The translations under genes and the position numbers were made by a program. Positions 1 to 10,834 of a stretch of DNA of 64,000 nucleotides are shown in pieces. The DNA comes from Entophlyctis helioformis (taxonomy: Eukaryota; Chytridiomycota; Chytridiomycetes; Chytridiales; Chytriomycetaceae): NCBI GenBank assembly GCA_025526915.1, contig JAHLKH010000135.1:1-64000 (forward strand), given 5' to 3'. The stretch's first letter is position 1. Every line of letters begins with the position of its first letter. A model generated the notes under the pieces. It searched no databases and was not told where the DNA came from. It saw only the letters and a list, made by a program, of their open reading frames with translations.

Positions 1-791
1 ACAGACGCTGGAGCAGCAAGTGCCGTCTTGACCGGCGGGACCTCGTTCAGCTTGACCAGGTGTTTGCGAATGACCTTGAGCGATGGGAAGACCTCTGGAT
101 TGGTCATCTGCTGCATCTCAATGTTCGAGAAGTACGCCAGGAGCACCGAGTGCGAAGGACGCTTGGCTGCCTGCACTGCCCGCTGAAAGGTCTCCAGCAG
201 CAGTTGCTCGGCAGACAGCACCAGGGGACGACCGGCCATTGTGTTCAAGTCGTGGTAGTACTCGCACAACGTCTCCAGGCGCTCGAGGAAGGCAGATGCC
301 GTCTCGTCCGAGTGCATCTTGGCGGCCGTGACCTTTTCCCAGGCTGCAGCGATGTCCCTTGTGCCATGTGGCATGACGACTGCCTTGAGCGCAGCGAGCA
401 CCTCGTTGAGCGACTTGGACGGGTCGTTGACGATGTACCTGAGAGGCTGGGAGACCATCTTCAGCAGGATGTCCTTCGCCATGCTCTGTCGGACGTCCTC
501 CAGCCTCGCCGCCTCCTTTGCCGCTGCCTCAGCCGCTGGCTTCAACGCATCCGTTGCGGTTGCCGATGCGACTGCCGGTGTGTCGGTGCTTGGCACTTTT
601 TCTTTCACAGTTGCTAATGGCGGGTCCACCGCCATGCCCGCCAGACCCATATTCTGGCTGTTGTACGAGGTTGACTGCAGCTGTCTGTCGTATCGACTGA
701 AGAAGGGCCTCCATGGCATGCCCACCCTCAGGAGGTCATCCTCGTTACTGTTACTCGCCAAGCCGGTGGTCGCACTTGCCAGTGCTGCCAT
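1..791 (-). CDS. gag-like protein of a retroelement, 5' part, runs off left edge
   Basis: An uninterrupted minus-strand frame of about 263 codons starts at an ATG at 791 and stays open to base 1. The first ~100 residues are Ala/Ser/Thr-rich linker. The rest is a helical capsid-like region with the pattern ETASAFLERLETLCEYYHDL followed by more amphipathic helices, which resembles the gag domain of LTR retrotransposons (Ty3/copia-type gag or UBN2 folds). No zinc knuckle, protease or reverse transcriptase is visible; these would lie outside the window. I could not define an LTR or primer-binding site upstream (792-956). The call rests on the look of the helical region and is tentative. A helical host protein is the alternative. 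Confidence 0.45.
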   Translation of the reverse strand, partial: MAALASATTGLASNSNEDDLLRVGMPWRPFFSRYDRQLQSTSYNSQNMGLAGMAVDPPLATVKEKVPSTDTPAVASATATDALKPAAEAAAKEAARLEDVRQSMAKDILLKMVSQPLRYIVNDPSKSLNEVLAALKAVVMPHGTRDIAAAWEKVTAAKMHSDETASAFLERLETLCEYYHDLNTMAGRPLVLSAEQLLLETFQRAVQAAKRPSHSVLLAYFSNIEMQQMTNPEVFPSLKVIRKHLVKLNEVPPVKTALAAPAS

Positions 792-956
792 GTTGAATGT
801 TGCCGTTGGTTCTGCGACTGACTTGCGAGACAGTATTTTCTTGTTGTATTAAAACAAATTTCCAATCCAAATTCCACTTTCATCATCCACTGCAACAACC
901 AATCTGCCCCCGCAACAACACCAATGTGACAGACCTTGTCACAATCTGTGCCTCTA

Positions 957-3632
957 TCATCTGCGGCTCGAGGTGGCAGCAGCATCTTGCATGGTTTTGG
1001 TGGCTTGACGGCCTGTTGAGTGGAAGGATAAGCAATCGCAGCAAGCCGTCACATGCAAACAGAGCCAGCAAATGCAAAGACGCACCGGTACTCGATTGAT
1101 AATCGACTGCAGCATCTGCTTTGCTTGGTCATAACACTCGCCAAATTCTGACACCCGGAAATCAGCATGCCTGACATCCGTTGGGTTTGTCAGGGCGTTG
1201 AGCGTCTTTATGGCTGTTTTGCGAATATCGGCAACAGCTTCTGGTGTCGCAATCCGTGTGCTCCTTCTGAGCGGCTGCTTTGTCTTTTTACCCTTGACTG
1301 TCACACAAATGCCGTGATCAGTGGTGAATACACAATGCCACACTGTGTCAACCCGTGCAGAGCAAACCTGGCTTCTTTAGACGCCTGAAAGATGTGCATT
1401 TCAAGCCTGGATACTTCTTGAGCCGCTCATTCAGTCTTGCTATCACATTCTGCTCGCCCAGTAATGGATCAAGCCGACAGCATTGAAGATCAGCAACAGC
1501 ATGCAGTGGACAGCCAAGACACGCATCCAAGCCTCGCAAAACCCACCAATGCATGATAAAGAATCTTGCCAGCCGGGCTGAGCCTTGCATATGCTTCTTT
1601 AGTGATACGCCAGTCATGCACAGCCTGCAGCAGCAGCTTGCTTGCATTCTCGCAGATATCAGCAAGGATGTTGCGGCCGTTGAGAATGTCGTCGGCGAGG
1701 AGGTCTGCCGTGCATCGGAGAACGCAGCTAAACACGACACGGCAGCCATTGAGCATGACAAAAACGTCATCCAGCCGCCTTGTGTTGACAATGTGCTTGG
1801 CGAGCACCATGACTTCATCCCGTGTAAGGTGCCAAACCGCACCACTGGCATTGCCCTTCAGCTGCTGTGCCGTGTGGCTCAAGCAGCAGTTGCTGTAGTG
1901 TAACGGATGCTCGGTCGCGGTCACGTGATCCACGTGATCCACGTGACCGGACAGACATTGTCGGGCCGCACCGGCCGCTCTGGTTTCCCCCGTTCTTGCA
2001 GTCGTCTGCCCGCCGTTCCCCTGCGTGCATACTCACTGCCCCGAGACCAGCCGGCAAGTCCGCCTGGAGGCCCAGTGTCACATGTAGGCTGTGCATGCAG
2101 AGGCAGATCTGCCAGTGGCATCCATCAGAGTCAGTGCCATGAGAATCCTGCAGAGATCACAAGCACGCCTACTTTTTTCGAGCCGAGGCGGTCCTGTTGG
2201 CAGTCCTGCTGTTGCCATTGGATGATGCATGCATTCATGTCAATGCCATGCTGTCCAAGTGCATCCAAAGCAAGACTTACAGCGGTATCATTTGAGCAAA
2301 AACATCCCCATAACAACCATGGCTTTGGTCTGTGAACTCTCCAATATCTGCTCCAGTTTCATCACGGTCAAGAAACACCGCGAAGGCATTGCTGAACAAT
2401 TGAGCAAGAGGCTTGCCGCCGATCTTGTACATCTGCAACATAAATGAGGCCTTGAAGACGTCCACAAACATCCTGGCAAGGTCTGGGTCTTGCAGGTGTT
2501 GACAGAACTCTGCGACAGTGATCCCTGCCCATGTTGCCTCAAAACGAATGCATGCCATAATGCACTTTGCAGCCGTGACGATCCCTTGCAAGTCAACATT
2601 GCAGCATCATGAGTAAGTCAAGGTTGCAGTGCATGGCATCCAAAATTGCAAAGCAGGCAAGCCAACTTACCAATCTCATCACAATGAAAATAGTCATTTC
2701 TCGCTGCCGCTGCCGCCAACCGGCAGATGTCAAGAATGTCTGGCAAGCCAAAGGTGGCTGCAATAGATGCTACACCTGGGTGGTTGTACGATCTTATCTG
2801 CGCAATCTGTCTGCCGCGCATTTGCAGCAGCAGGACAGGGCAATACCCCGCGCAATGAAAGATGAGGTCGGTATCACCACTGATGACGACGACCGGCACA
2901 TTGCTGTCAAGAAAGGCGTGTGAGCCATGGATTGGAGAGGCATGCAGAAGACCAACCAACCTTGCTTCGCGCACGCGGCATGCAATGCAAACATCCGCCT
3001 CATTCTCGCAAAGGCACACAGATGACCCTTCCCCAAAGTATCCAAGAAGACCCCCAATGGCCCCACAGATTGCCGCCTTACACTTGCGTGTCAATGGAAA
3101 CGCCCACTGGAGTGACTGGATCTCGTCCCTGGAAGGGCACTCAGTCAGCATGGCATGCAAATCAACAACAGCAAGTGGCATACTTTGTGAGCCTGTTGCC
3201 TTTCTGGTCTGCTTTTTGCTTGGCCACCATTGTCTGGATTGACAATGCTGCTTCCAAATTTACCCGTGCCCGCTCAGTGCGGACAGCCTTGATATTGGTG
3301 TTGAGAAGCGAGCCATCGACATGGAGCCGGACTGTGTGGAGCTTTCCAATCGATGCTGCGAGGCTGGCAATGAGTGGCTCGAGTGTCGGCGTCCAGTTTT
3401 CCTCTGGCTGTGCCAGCAGTATGGGTGCTGCTTTGTAGATATCGCCGGCAAAAAGACCGAGAACGTCCACATGCACAACACACTGGATGGGCGGACGCTC
3501 TGTGTTGTGCTGCTGCAGTATTTGAGGGGGCTGTACCACGACCTGAATTGCACCCGAGAGAGGGTTTGTGGGATCAAAGGTTTTGCTACCACCTGCTTTG
3601 TCGATGGGTACAGTCGCGCCGACGACTCCCAT
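957..3632 (-). CDS. divergent XPG/FEN1 (RAD2 superfamily) nuclease-like protein, multi-exon
   Basis: The start is the ATG at 3632 (MGVVGATV...). Exon 1 carries an N-terminal-like strand (VVHVDVLGLFAGDIYKAA) and then VRLHVDGSLLNTNIKAVRTE, the position of the FEN1 'DG..P..K...' segment. A ~50-bp GTATGC..CCAG intron leads to exon 2 with the I-region ENEADVCIACRVREA. Removing a 57-bp GTTGG..ACAG intron places VPVVVISGDTDLIFH at the spacing expected of FEN1 (EAE.A ... ED.D). The hairpin-like ARNDYFHCDEIG follows, and splicing continues into IVTAAKCIMACIRFEATW near 2590. Further coding blocks near 2590-2400, 1890-1560 and 1340-1100 probably complete the C-terminus, but their junctions and the stop are uncertain. 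Family members cleave 5' flaps. Some acidic metal ligands appear kept (EAD, DTD); the N-terminal ones are less clear. It sits beside a gag-like frame, so it may be mobile-element cargo. No such family is recognised with certainty. Confidence 0.6.
1921..1950. promoter_or_regulatory. three CACGTG E-boxes at exact 9-bp spacing
   Basis: CACGTG cores lie at 1922, 1931 and 1940, separated by GATC-type linkers (TCACGTGATCCACGTGATCC...). CACGTG is the site of bHLH factors such as Cbf1 in fungi. The array falls between coding blocks of the XPG-like gene, probably in an intron. Its 9-bp periodicity would not put the sites on one DNA face. A simple 9-bp tandem repeat is the plain alternative. Confidence 0.4.
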
Positions 3633-4059
3633 GCGTGTTGGGTGTGCTTGTTGGTTTGTTGTTGTGTGTTGTTGTGTGTCGTGGCAAGTCGCGATCTGGT
3701 GTTTGTTTGCATTGACATGCTCTGATTGTTTGGCAGCAATGCATGGAGCACTGGTCTGTGTGTGGAATGGCATGCTCCTCAGAGAGAGAGAGAGCGTCGT
3801 ACATGACTATGCATTCGCCCCTCTTTATTCATGGAGGACACACACGCACCGCCCAGCGAGACAGCAGGCGCTGCTACCTGCACCACTGCCATTGCTGGAC
3901 TCGCATCGCGCAGTGTCAGCACAGCGCAAGGGCTCTCTAGATCGACCAATCACAGCGATTCCACCAAGATCGACCAATCAGGAATATTCCACCAGGGGTA
4001 GTGGTATGAGAACCGGGCCCTTTCCCCGCAATCCGAATTCGAATCGAATCGAGCCTCCG
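3633..4059. promoter_or_regulatory. divergent intergenic region with a CCAAT pair
   Basis: This spacer separates the minus-strand XPG-like gene from the plus-strand membrane protein. It holds a (TGTTG)-rich stretch near 3655-3685, a short GA repeat at 3781-3792 and two near-identical copies of ATCGACCAATCA with CCAAT at 3946-3950 and 3974-3978, about 85-115 bp upstream of the next start. CCAAT is the fungal HAP/NF-Y site. The 28-bp spacing is close to three helical turns. Confidence 0.5.
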
Positions 4060-5379
4060 ATGCACCCAGACCGAACCACCTCCCGCCCCCGCCCTGCCTG
4101 GCCAAGGGCCGCCGTGCTGCTCTGTCTGGCGGCAGCTGCCCTGGTCGCTCTGGCCACCGCACCGCTCCCCGCCTCTGCCTCGCCCGTACTGCGCGATGTC
4201 CACCGCACCCGCCTGCAGCTTATCCGTCTCCCCGAAGCGGCAGCCCCTGGTGCGGGTGTTGACTCGGCCGACGCCAGCGACAAGGGTCTGGCCAGTGCCG
4301 GCGACGAAGCCACCCACTTTGCGGTGAATGTCGTGCGCTTCGATGCGCTGCTCGACTCGGACAAGAACGACTCGCCCGTCGCCAGCCGTCTGTCGCACGT
4401 CCTCCTGCGCTTCGATGTCGACACCACCACGGACGGCGGCAAGGTGCTCGTCAACAACGTTCCCGTCGAGATGGGCATTTCGCACGTCAAGGTGACGGCC
4501 AAGACCCTTGTCGGAGTGTCGCCCGGCACCGACTACCAGAAGGCCGTCGACGCATTCGACGAGGGCATCGTCGATGTGCAGATCTCTGTCTCGGGTGCCC
4601 AGGTCCGCCTGGCCAACGGCGACACTGTGCGCCGCATCATCATCGCCGAGCGTATCATACAGGTCAATGGCAAGGACGTTGCGCAGGACGACCGAGTGCA
4701 GCAGGTCATTGAGATCCTGCCCAACGGCTCTGTGCGTCGCAGTCGCCCTCACCACGAGTCGGAAGGCTCTGCCTCTGCCGTTGCTGCCACGCTCGACATG
4801 GTCGCTGCTGGCGGCCGCGATGCTCCAATCCGCGCGCAGCACTTTAGCAGTGACAACAGCGACCAGGAGGGCTACGGCACCTACAGTGAGACGCTGGATG
4901 ACGATGAGAAGCAGTCCAGCGACGATCAGGAAGAAGCCGACCCCGTCGACAGGCCTCACCACGAGTGCCGTGGCAAAGCATTCCTGGCCGCTGTTGCCGC
5001 TCGATTCCGCTGTGCCTATTCTGCAGTCTCTGCTTGGATTAGCGAGCTGCCTCAGTGGGGCAAGATGCTCGTGTGCCTGGCCACTTCCCTCGTTGTTGCT
5101 CTGACCGTCTTTGGCCTGGTACGCTCTGTGGCTCTGCTCTTTGGCGCGTATTCTGTCTCGCACTCGTCTACCGTTCTTTACAGTCGCGTTCCAGCCGGCG
5201 ATCTCGAGGGTCAGGATCCCTTTGACAGCGACAGCGACGATGACACTGACCGCAAGCCATTCACCAAGTCGTCGTCGTCGCCCCGTCCGGCTGTCCCCAG
5301 CAAGTCTGCCTCTGATGACACGCTTCCTGCCTATACGCCCATCCCTGCTAGTGACGATCACGTCGACCTGAAGCAGTGA
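4060..5379 (+). CDS. secreted/type I membrane protein with one transmembrane helix, unrecognised family
   Basis: A single-exon frame of 439 aa from ATG 4060; an in-frame ATG at 4006 would add 18 residues. The N-terminus has a basic stretch and then AVLLCLAAAALVALATAPLP, a clear signal sequence with likely cleavage after an ASA motif. The luminal/extracellular part (about residues 45-240) is mixed beta-type sequence with NDS and NGS glycosylation sequons. It ends in a His/Arg and acidic linker. A strong transmembrane helix (MLVCLATSLVVALTVFGLV, about residue 330) follows, then an acidic, Ser-rich cytosolic tail (DPFDSDSDDDTD) with possible casein kinase II sites. I do not recognise the luminal domain. 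The layout would fit a receptor or ER/Golgi sorting protein, but nothing decides it. Confidence 0.75.
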   Translation: MHPDRTTSRPRPAWPRAAVLLCLAAAALVALATAPLPASASPVLRDVHRTRLQLIRLPEAAAPGAGVDSADASDKGLASAGDEATHFAVNVVRFDALLDSDKNDSPVASRLSHVLLRFDVDTTTDGGKVLVNNVPVEMGISHVKVTAKTLVGVSPGTDYQKAVDAFDEGIVDVQISVSGAQVRLANGDTVRRIIIAERIIQVNGKDVAQDDRVQQVIEILPNGSVRRSRPHHESEGSASAVAATLDMVAAGGRDAPIRAQHFSSDNSDQEGYGTYSETLDDDEKQSSDDQEEADPVDRPHHECRGKAFLAAVAARFRCAYSAVSAWISELPQWGKMLVCLATSLVVALTVFGLVRSVALLFGAYSVSHSSTVLYSRVPAGDLEGQDPFDSDSDDDTDRKPFTKSSSSPRPAVPSKSASDDTLPAYTPIPASDDHVDLKQ

Positions 5380-5506
5380 TCTCCTTGCATGCCCATCCTG
5401 TCCACATCCCTTCTGTCCATCACTTTGTCCCTTGTTCTCCATCGCCTACTTGCACGAATGAATCTCTTGTGTCTGAAGCTTTCCTTCTCGCCCACGACAC
5501 CGAAGC

Positions 5507-6214
5507 ATGGAAACTCGATCCAGTGCCAGATTGGCCAACAAGCGGGGCATTGGCAACGACCCGCCTTCGAAGCCAGCCAAGCCGGCCAAGCTGGTCAAGC
5601 GCACATCAACAGCTGCTGGTGTCGAAGGCCTGTCCTCCGCAGCCAAGCGGGTCAAGGAACAAGACAAGGGAGATGCTGGCAGCCTGAGCATCTTGACGCA
5701 GCTCCTGAAGGGCAAACTCGGCCAAGCAAACAAGCTTGATGCAGCAACCAAGCAGGCGGTTTGGATAGAGGCTTTTGAGAGCGACTGGCAAGGCGATCTT
5801 GCACTTCTGCCACCGTCGCTCGACCTTTCAGCATCCACCGGTCTCTGCAAAGCACACACCCGCTCCATGTACGATCGGCTTGTCGCTCGCTTCCCTGCCC
5901 GCGCCAACACGCCTCTGTCCGGCCTGAACAAGTACCGCACCAACACATGCCCGCGCGACAAGATGCAGTTGCTGAATATCCCGATGCGGCACGGCTGGTT
6001 CGATGTGCTGAGCTTCAAGTACCCGATCGCTCTCGGATGGTTTGCGATACGGTTTGGTCATGCCGGCCTGCTTGAGCATCTGGTCAAGGAGCACGGCGTC
6101 GATCTCGGCCAGTACAAGGCAGCCAGGAGCGATGTTGGTGCTGTTGCCGATGCACAAGTCATGCAGATGCTGCGTGATGCCGGCAATGTCTCGTTCTGCA
6201 AGCCGGCCTTGTGA
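5507..6214 (+). CDS. unrecognised 235-aa protein with basic N-terminus and ankyrin-like C-terminus
   Basis: The start ATG at 5507 opens a Lys/Arg/Ala/Pro-rich N-terminus (METRSSARLANKRG, then PAKPAKLVKR) that looks nuclear or nucleic-acid binding. Residues ~60-160 are helical. Residues ~165-230 contain GWFDVLSFKYPIALGWFAIR and GHAGLLEHLVKEHGVDLGQY, which read like degenerate ankyrin or similar helix-pair repeats. The gene starts 127 bp after the preceding stop in the same direction. No enzyme motif is visible. It could belong to a lineage-specific family. Confidence 0.6.
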   Translation: METRSSARLANKRGIGNDPPSKPAKPAKLVKRTSTAAGVEGLSSAAKRVKEQDKGDAGSLSILTQLLKGKLGQANKLDAATKQAVWIEAFESDWQGDLALLPPSLDLSASTGLCKAHTRSMYDRLVARFPARANTPLSGLNKYRTNTCPRDKMQLLNIPMRHGWFDVLSFKYPIALGWFAIRFGHAGLLEHLVKEHGVDLGQYKAARSDVGAVADAQVMQMLRDAGNVSFCKPAL

Positions 6215-6821
6215 GTGGTATCGTCGTCGTCTCATATGCAGATGCAGTGCGGTGCTCGAGTTTCCAATACAGACATCAGCACAGGCCAAGCATGTAGTCC
6301 TTCAGGCCTGCAAAGCGACGGCATGTCATATCTGGCGAGTCTTGGCATGCCGAGCATGCCAGGCATTGACGATCACTCGAGCACCACAATGGCCAGTCAG
6401 AAAGGCGCAATGGAGACGATCAGCGGACGGATGGATGGATGGATGGATGGCTGTCCCTTGCAGGCAAGCCATCTGCGACAGCCGCTTTGAGGACGCCACG
6501 AGCTGCCACGTTGCTCGCGCTGTGTGACACGTCAAACGCGATGCACGACACACGCCATGCTGTGCACCCACTCGCAGCAGCATGGTCACATCCAGCGATC
6601 AGTGCTGCCCGCTCGCAAGCTCTGCAAGTCTTGCAGAGTTTCCAATCGCCAGCAACAACAACAACAACAACAACAACAACAGGCGTGCTTTTGGGTTGAA
6701 TACAAGTGGCATGATTCATTTGCTTGTTCAATACAGACAGACATGCAGACAGCATCACGCCGCACGCATCATCAACGGCAGAATCGCATACGACGCTGGG
6801 GCAGAGACAATGGCGCGAGAA
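6215..6821. repeat. convergent intergenic region with microsatellites
   Basis: Between two convergent stops. It contains a (GATG)n tract at about 6428-6450 and a (CAA)n tract of about ten units at 6652-6681. No conserved coding frame is seen. Part of it must serve as 3' UTR for the OPT gene on the minus strand. Confidence 0.6.
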
Positions 6822-9284
6822 TTACTCCATAAAGTCCTCAATGGGACGGCCAGTGCACCAGAAGTCGATGGGGTAGGCGTTGAGGGCGGTGGTGACGGGA
6901 GGGTAGTAGATCGTGAGGACCGTGGCGAGGATGACGGCGATACCAGATCCGGCGTCGATGGCAGCGGCGAGCACGTAGTTGTACTTGGTCCACCAGGCGT
7001 GCGAGTACGTGAAGATGCCGTACATGAAGATGGTCGACACAATGGCCTGCGACGTGATCGACGAGAGCACAGAGCCAGAGCGGGCGGGGTAGGCCATGAG
7101 CGGGAAGTGGATGAAGCGCCAGTACGGGTGCGGGAACACCTTGTTGCCGAGCCACGGGAGGACGGGGAGGACGAGGCCGAGCAGGTAGCCGAGGTTGAGG
7201 CCAAAGTAAGGGCCCTCGGGGCCGAAGAAGCGGGCAGGGCCAATGGCACCCCAAATGGCACCGGCGTTGAAGAAGGTCGTGTGGCCGGGGTAGGTCCAGT
7301 CCTTGGTCTCGAGCGGGAAGTAGGCAATGACGATCCAGACGGCAGCGGTGTTGCAGAACGCGCCAACAACGGTACCCCACAGCTGCGAGAACACCATGTG
7401 GAGCGGGTTGATGTGCAGGTAGTGGCCGACCTTGAGATCAGCAGAGAGCGACAGGCACTGGATCATGATGTTGTAGCCGTACGACTTGAACGACATGACA
7501 GGGACGGTCGAGCCGGGAGCAAGAAGACCCATGACAATCTGCGTGACAATGTTGAGGCCGAGCTGCTGGCCCGACGAGGCCTGGATGATGCCGTACGGGA
7601 TCGTGAACACGAAGCCGAGAACGAGACCGAGGAGGGTGCCCCACCACTGGAGACGGAAGGGAGTGAACAGGCCGACCATCATCTGCACAGCGAGCCAGAA
7701 GCCGAGCCACGAGAGGTACATCCACTCGGGAATGTCGGGGTACGCCTTCATGAGCGTGTTGTGGATGTCGGGGGTCTCCTCGTCGACCTGGTTGATCATC
7801 TCCTTGGTCTGGCGGACAATGTCCTTGTAGTACCACAGAGCAACGTGCGAGATACCGCAAGTGAGGGCAAGGAACGAGAGCGCGTACGTCATGGCAAAGT
7901 GCTCGGTGAGGTAGATGGGCTTGATCAGGTCGAACGCGGTCTGGTTGAGGTCAAAGTTGGAGCGGTCGTAGAAGGTCGTGGCGCGGAGCTGCTTGCCCTT
8001 GCGCGAGAACAGGGCAGGCGAGTTGGTGCGCGGGAAGGGAGTGTCGTCCGAGTACGTGTACACGGACTGGAGCTCGGTGGGGCGCTTGAACGCGTTGTTG
8101 TAGTACGCGAGGGGGACAATGATCCAGATGACCACAATGTTGGACACGAACACGTTCATGCTGGCCCACCACGGGACGGCGAGCACGTTGGTGCCGACAA
8201 TCGTGGGGTCGAGCGACAGCGAGAACATGCCGACACCCATGTTGGGCGACGCAGAGCCGAGGTAGCGGACCGTCTTGCTGTTGGACATCCAGCACAGGAT
8301 CGAGATGGCCTGCACGACACCGGCAAAGTACGACGGGAACCACTGCCACACAAAGGCAAACGAGAGCGCCAGCCAGAAGAAGGCGTAGCGAGAGAGACCG
8401 CCGGCCTTCTTGGACTCCTCAGACTCCTCCTCGGTCTTCTCGTGGAAGGCAACAAAGAGCGCGACCGTGGGCAGGATCGTGGGCCAGTACATGGCAGCCG
8501 GGCGGACGAGGAAACGGCGGGTCATGCCGGCGAGACCGTAACCGATCATCTGGGTCGAGAACACGAACAGGAGAGCGTTCCAGAAGGTGACGTTCTGGTC
8601 GTTCTGTTGGACGGGGACACAGAGCGGTGGTGGTGGAGTGGTAGTGGTGGAGTGGTTGTAGTGGCGGTGATGCACAGCAGACAGGCGAGTCAGTCACTGG
8701 TCCAAGAGCAGATGCAAGGCGAGCAGCGGCGGAATGCAATCCCGTCGTGGTGCACACCACAGCACGGCACAACAACAGCACGGCACAGCATCCTGGTGCA
8801 CACGACAACAGCAGCACCAAAGAGAACGCACCATGAACTTGGGGAACTTCTGGGCGACAACGTTCTCAATGCCGTACGGCTCACCACCAGCGGCACCGGC
8901 AATGATGTAGATGAGGACGTGCTCCTTGATGGTGAACGGGCCGGGGTTGAGGATGCCGCGGGGGAGCACCTTGGAGAAGAAGATACCCATCGGGTACGAC
9001 AGCAGAGCGGCAACAACGTTGGTGATGGCGAACGAGTTGGTGCGGAACGAGAAGATGCCGTTGCAGAGACCGAGGAACACGGCAAAGATGGTGCCGAGGA
9101 GCACCATGCGGATGGTGAGCGACGGCGCAGCAGGGTCGTCGGTCTCGGGCACAATGCCCTTGGTGTACTGCTGGGCGTACACGGCGTCGATGGCCTCGAT
9201 GTCGTCGGTCTGGGCCATGAGGGCCTTCTCGGCGTCAAGCTCGTGCTTGAGGTCGACCTTCTGGTCGGTCTTGGTGTCTGCCAT
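6822..9284 (-). CDS. OPT-family oligopeptide transporter
   Basis: Two exons: 9284-8832 and 8603-6822, joined in phase 0 across a GTGCGT..CAACAG intron, giving 744 aa, normal for the family. OPT proteins carry small peptides or glutathione-like substrates into the cell by proton coupling in the plasma membrane. The family signature NPGPFTIKEHVLIYIIAG is present near residue 115. Later come many hydrophobic helices, the QIVMGLLAPGSTVPVMSFKS segment of the OPT family, and a C-terminus with TIYYPPVTTALNAYPIDFWC. The N-terminus is a charged cytosolic tail (MADTKTDQKVDLKHELDAEK). Substrate cannot be told from sequence. A 902-codon open frame lies antisense to this gene and is a GC-driven shadow. 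Confidence 0.95.
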
Positions 9285-10834
9285 GTCTAGAGGAAGCGGA
9301 CGGGGATGGATTGGACGGAAGGGGCGGGGGCACGGCGAGCTATTTGAATGGCGACGGCTCTTGCCGCGCATAGCGCCGCATCGGCTGGTCTGTGTGCACC
9401 ACCGGCTGCTCTGCTGCGCTGCTGCGCTGCTCTGCTGACTGTCCACGCGGTGTCACAGGCGAGCAAACTTGCGCAGCCACGCGGTGGTTTTCACGCCGCC
9501 GCGTGGATGGGCCACACGACACAGTGCAAATCCCACGCGGTGCAAAACTTGCCAAACAGTGCGCGCATCACACGGCCACGACCGCCGGATGTGCGCGCAA
9601 CAGCGAGAGACCGTCGAGCGCCTCCAAAGAGCAGCGAGCCCATCAGCACCCAGCCAGGCGGATGTTGACGTGCAAAGTGTGCTGGCAAGCTGGCAAGCGC
9701 CACTCCCTTTGAGTGATGGCGGATCTTGTCATCGTCGTTCAACTGTGACGCACTGCTCGCCTGGCGTGTGGTACGCAGTTGGTGTTGGCTGGCTGGCCGG
9801 CTGGCTGGAGTGGAGTGGTGCACTCGCTGGCCTGACACTGTGGCGGCACTGGCGGTGGCAGCAGCGACAGCATCGCAGCGTGATAGCAGCCTGACAGGCT
9901 GGCAGCGTCACATCGCAGGCTGTCTGATGGCTCCATCCGATAGCGATTGCGCCGCCGCTCTCCTGTCCCCCTTTCCGGCCCCCTTTCCGGCCCCCTTTCT
10001 GTCCCCCCTTCTGTCATTGCCCTTCTCCCGCGGCTCTTCCAGCGGCTCGCCGTGCGGCTCCTTCACTTTGTTGTGCCTCGTGGCCAGCCAGCGTGGCCAG
10101 CCAGCGTGATCACCGCATGACACCGCCCAGCAATCTGACGCAGCATAACGGCAACTGGCGATCGTCTGCGCTCTCGCTCAAGCAGCTTGCGGGTCCCGTC
10201 CTGCTGCTGCCCAGCTGTCTTGCTGCCTCGCTGTCTTGCTGTGGGCTGTCCTGCTGCCTCGCTGCCTCGCTGCAACAGCGCTGCACTCGTCTGTGCCGAG
10301 ATGCCGCTGGTGCACAGGCCTGCTGCTGTTGCTGGCGGGCAGCCACACTGACCAACTGCGCCGCTCGCTCTCTGCCAGTCTTTCGGCCAGTCAGCCTGCC
10401 CGTGCCTTGGTTGAACATGCCGCTGGTGCACTGGCCTGGTGCACGGCTCTGCTGCACGGCTCTGCTGCTCTCGTGGCCGCCTTCTCTCTCTCAGCTCTCC
10501 CTCTACTCGTCGCAGCCAACACCGGCCTCGCAGCAGCAGCAAGCAACAGCAGTCGCTGATGCCGCCACCGCCACCGCCACCTCCCTCTTGCCAACCGTCG
10601 CAGTGAGCAGCCAGACTGGCCAGAGCCGTGCGGGCTGGCCCACGCCGCCCTCTGCACTGCCCGGCTGATGTAGCACATGGCGCTGGCATGAACGACAACA
10701 GGTGCACACACACACACTCACTCACACACACGGCAGCCAGCCAGCCAGCCAGCCAGCGTGTGCTGGGCTGCTGCGGCGGATCGCCCAAGGCGACGCTTTC
10801 TGCCGCCCGGAAGTTCCTGGCCAAGCAGCCCAAA
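9285..10834. other. long divergent intergenic region, low complexity
   Basis: About 1.5 kb between the divergent OPT and PAP2 genes. It is rich in short imperfect repeats: a C-rich triplicate of CCCCCTTTCCGG type at about 9963-10016, GCCAGC/GGCCAGCCAGCG tandem units near 10080-10105 and 10735-10760, and CTGCTG/CTTGCTG runs at 10200-10280. Open frames exist on both strands but read as Gln/Ser/Ala/Cys-rich low complexity with no domain, so I annotate no gene here. The PAP2 promoter and 5' UTR must lie in the right part. Confidence 0.5.

Noticed and set aside
3937..5442. A 501-codon minus-strand frame over the membrane protein gene
   Set aside because: It is the complement of the plus-strand gene with a signal peptide and TM helix, and shows no domain of its own.
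6582..9290. A 902-codon open frame on the plus strand
   Set aside because: It is the antisense of the OPT transporter. GC-rich codons leave the complementary frame open, and its product is a charged Val/Arg/Glu/Asp-rich sequence with no domain.
9963..10016. A C-rich triplet of CCCCCTTTCCGG units considered as a telomere-like or i-motif element
   Set aside because: Only about three units are present and no fungal telomere repeat matches. It is kept as a simple repeat.
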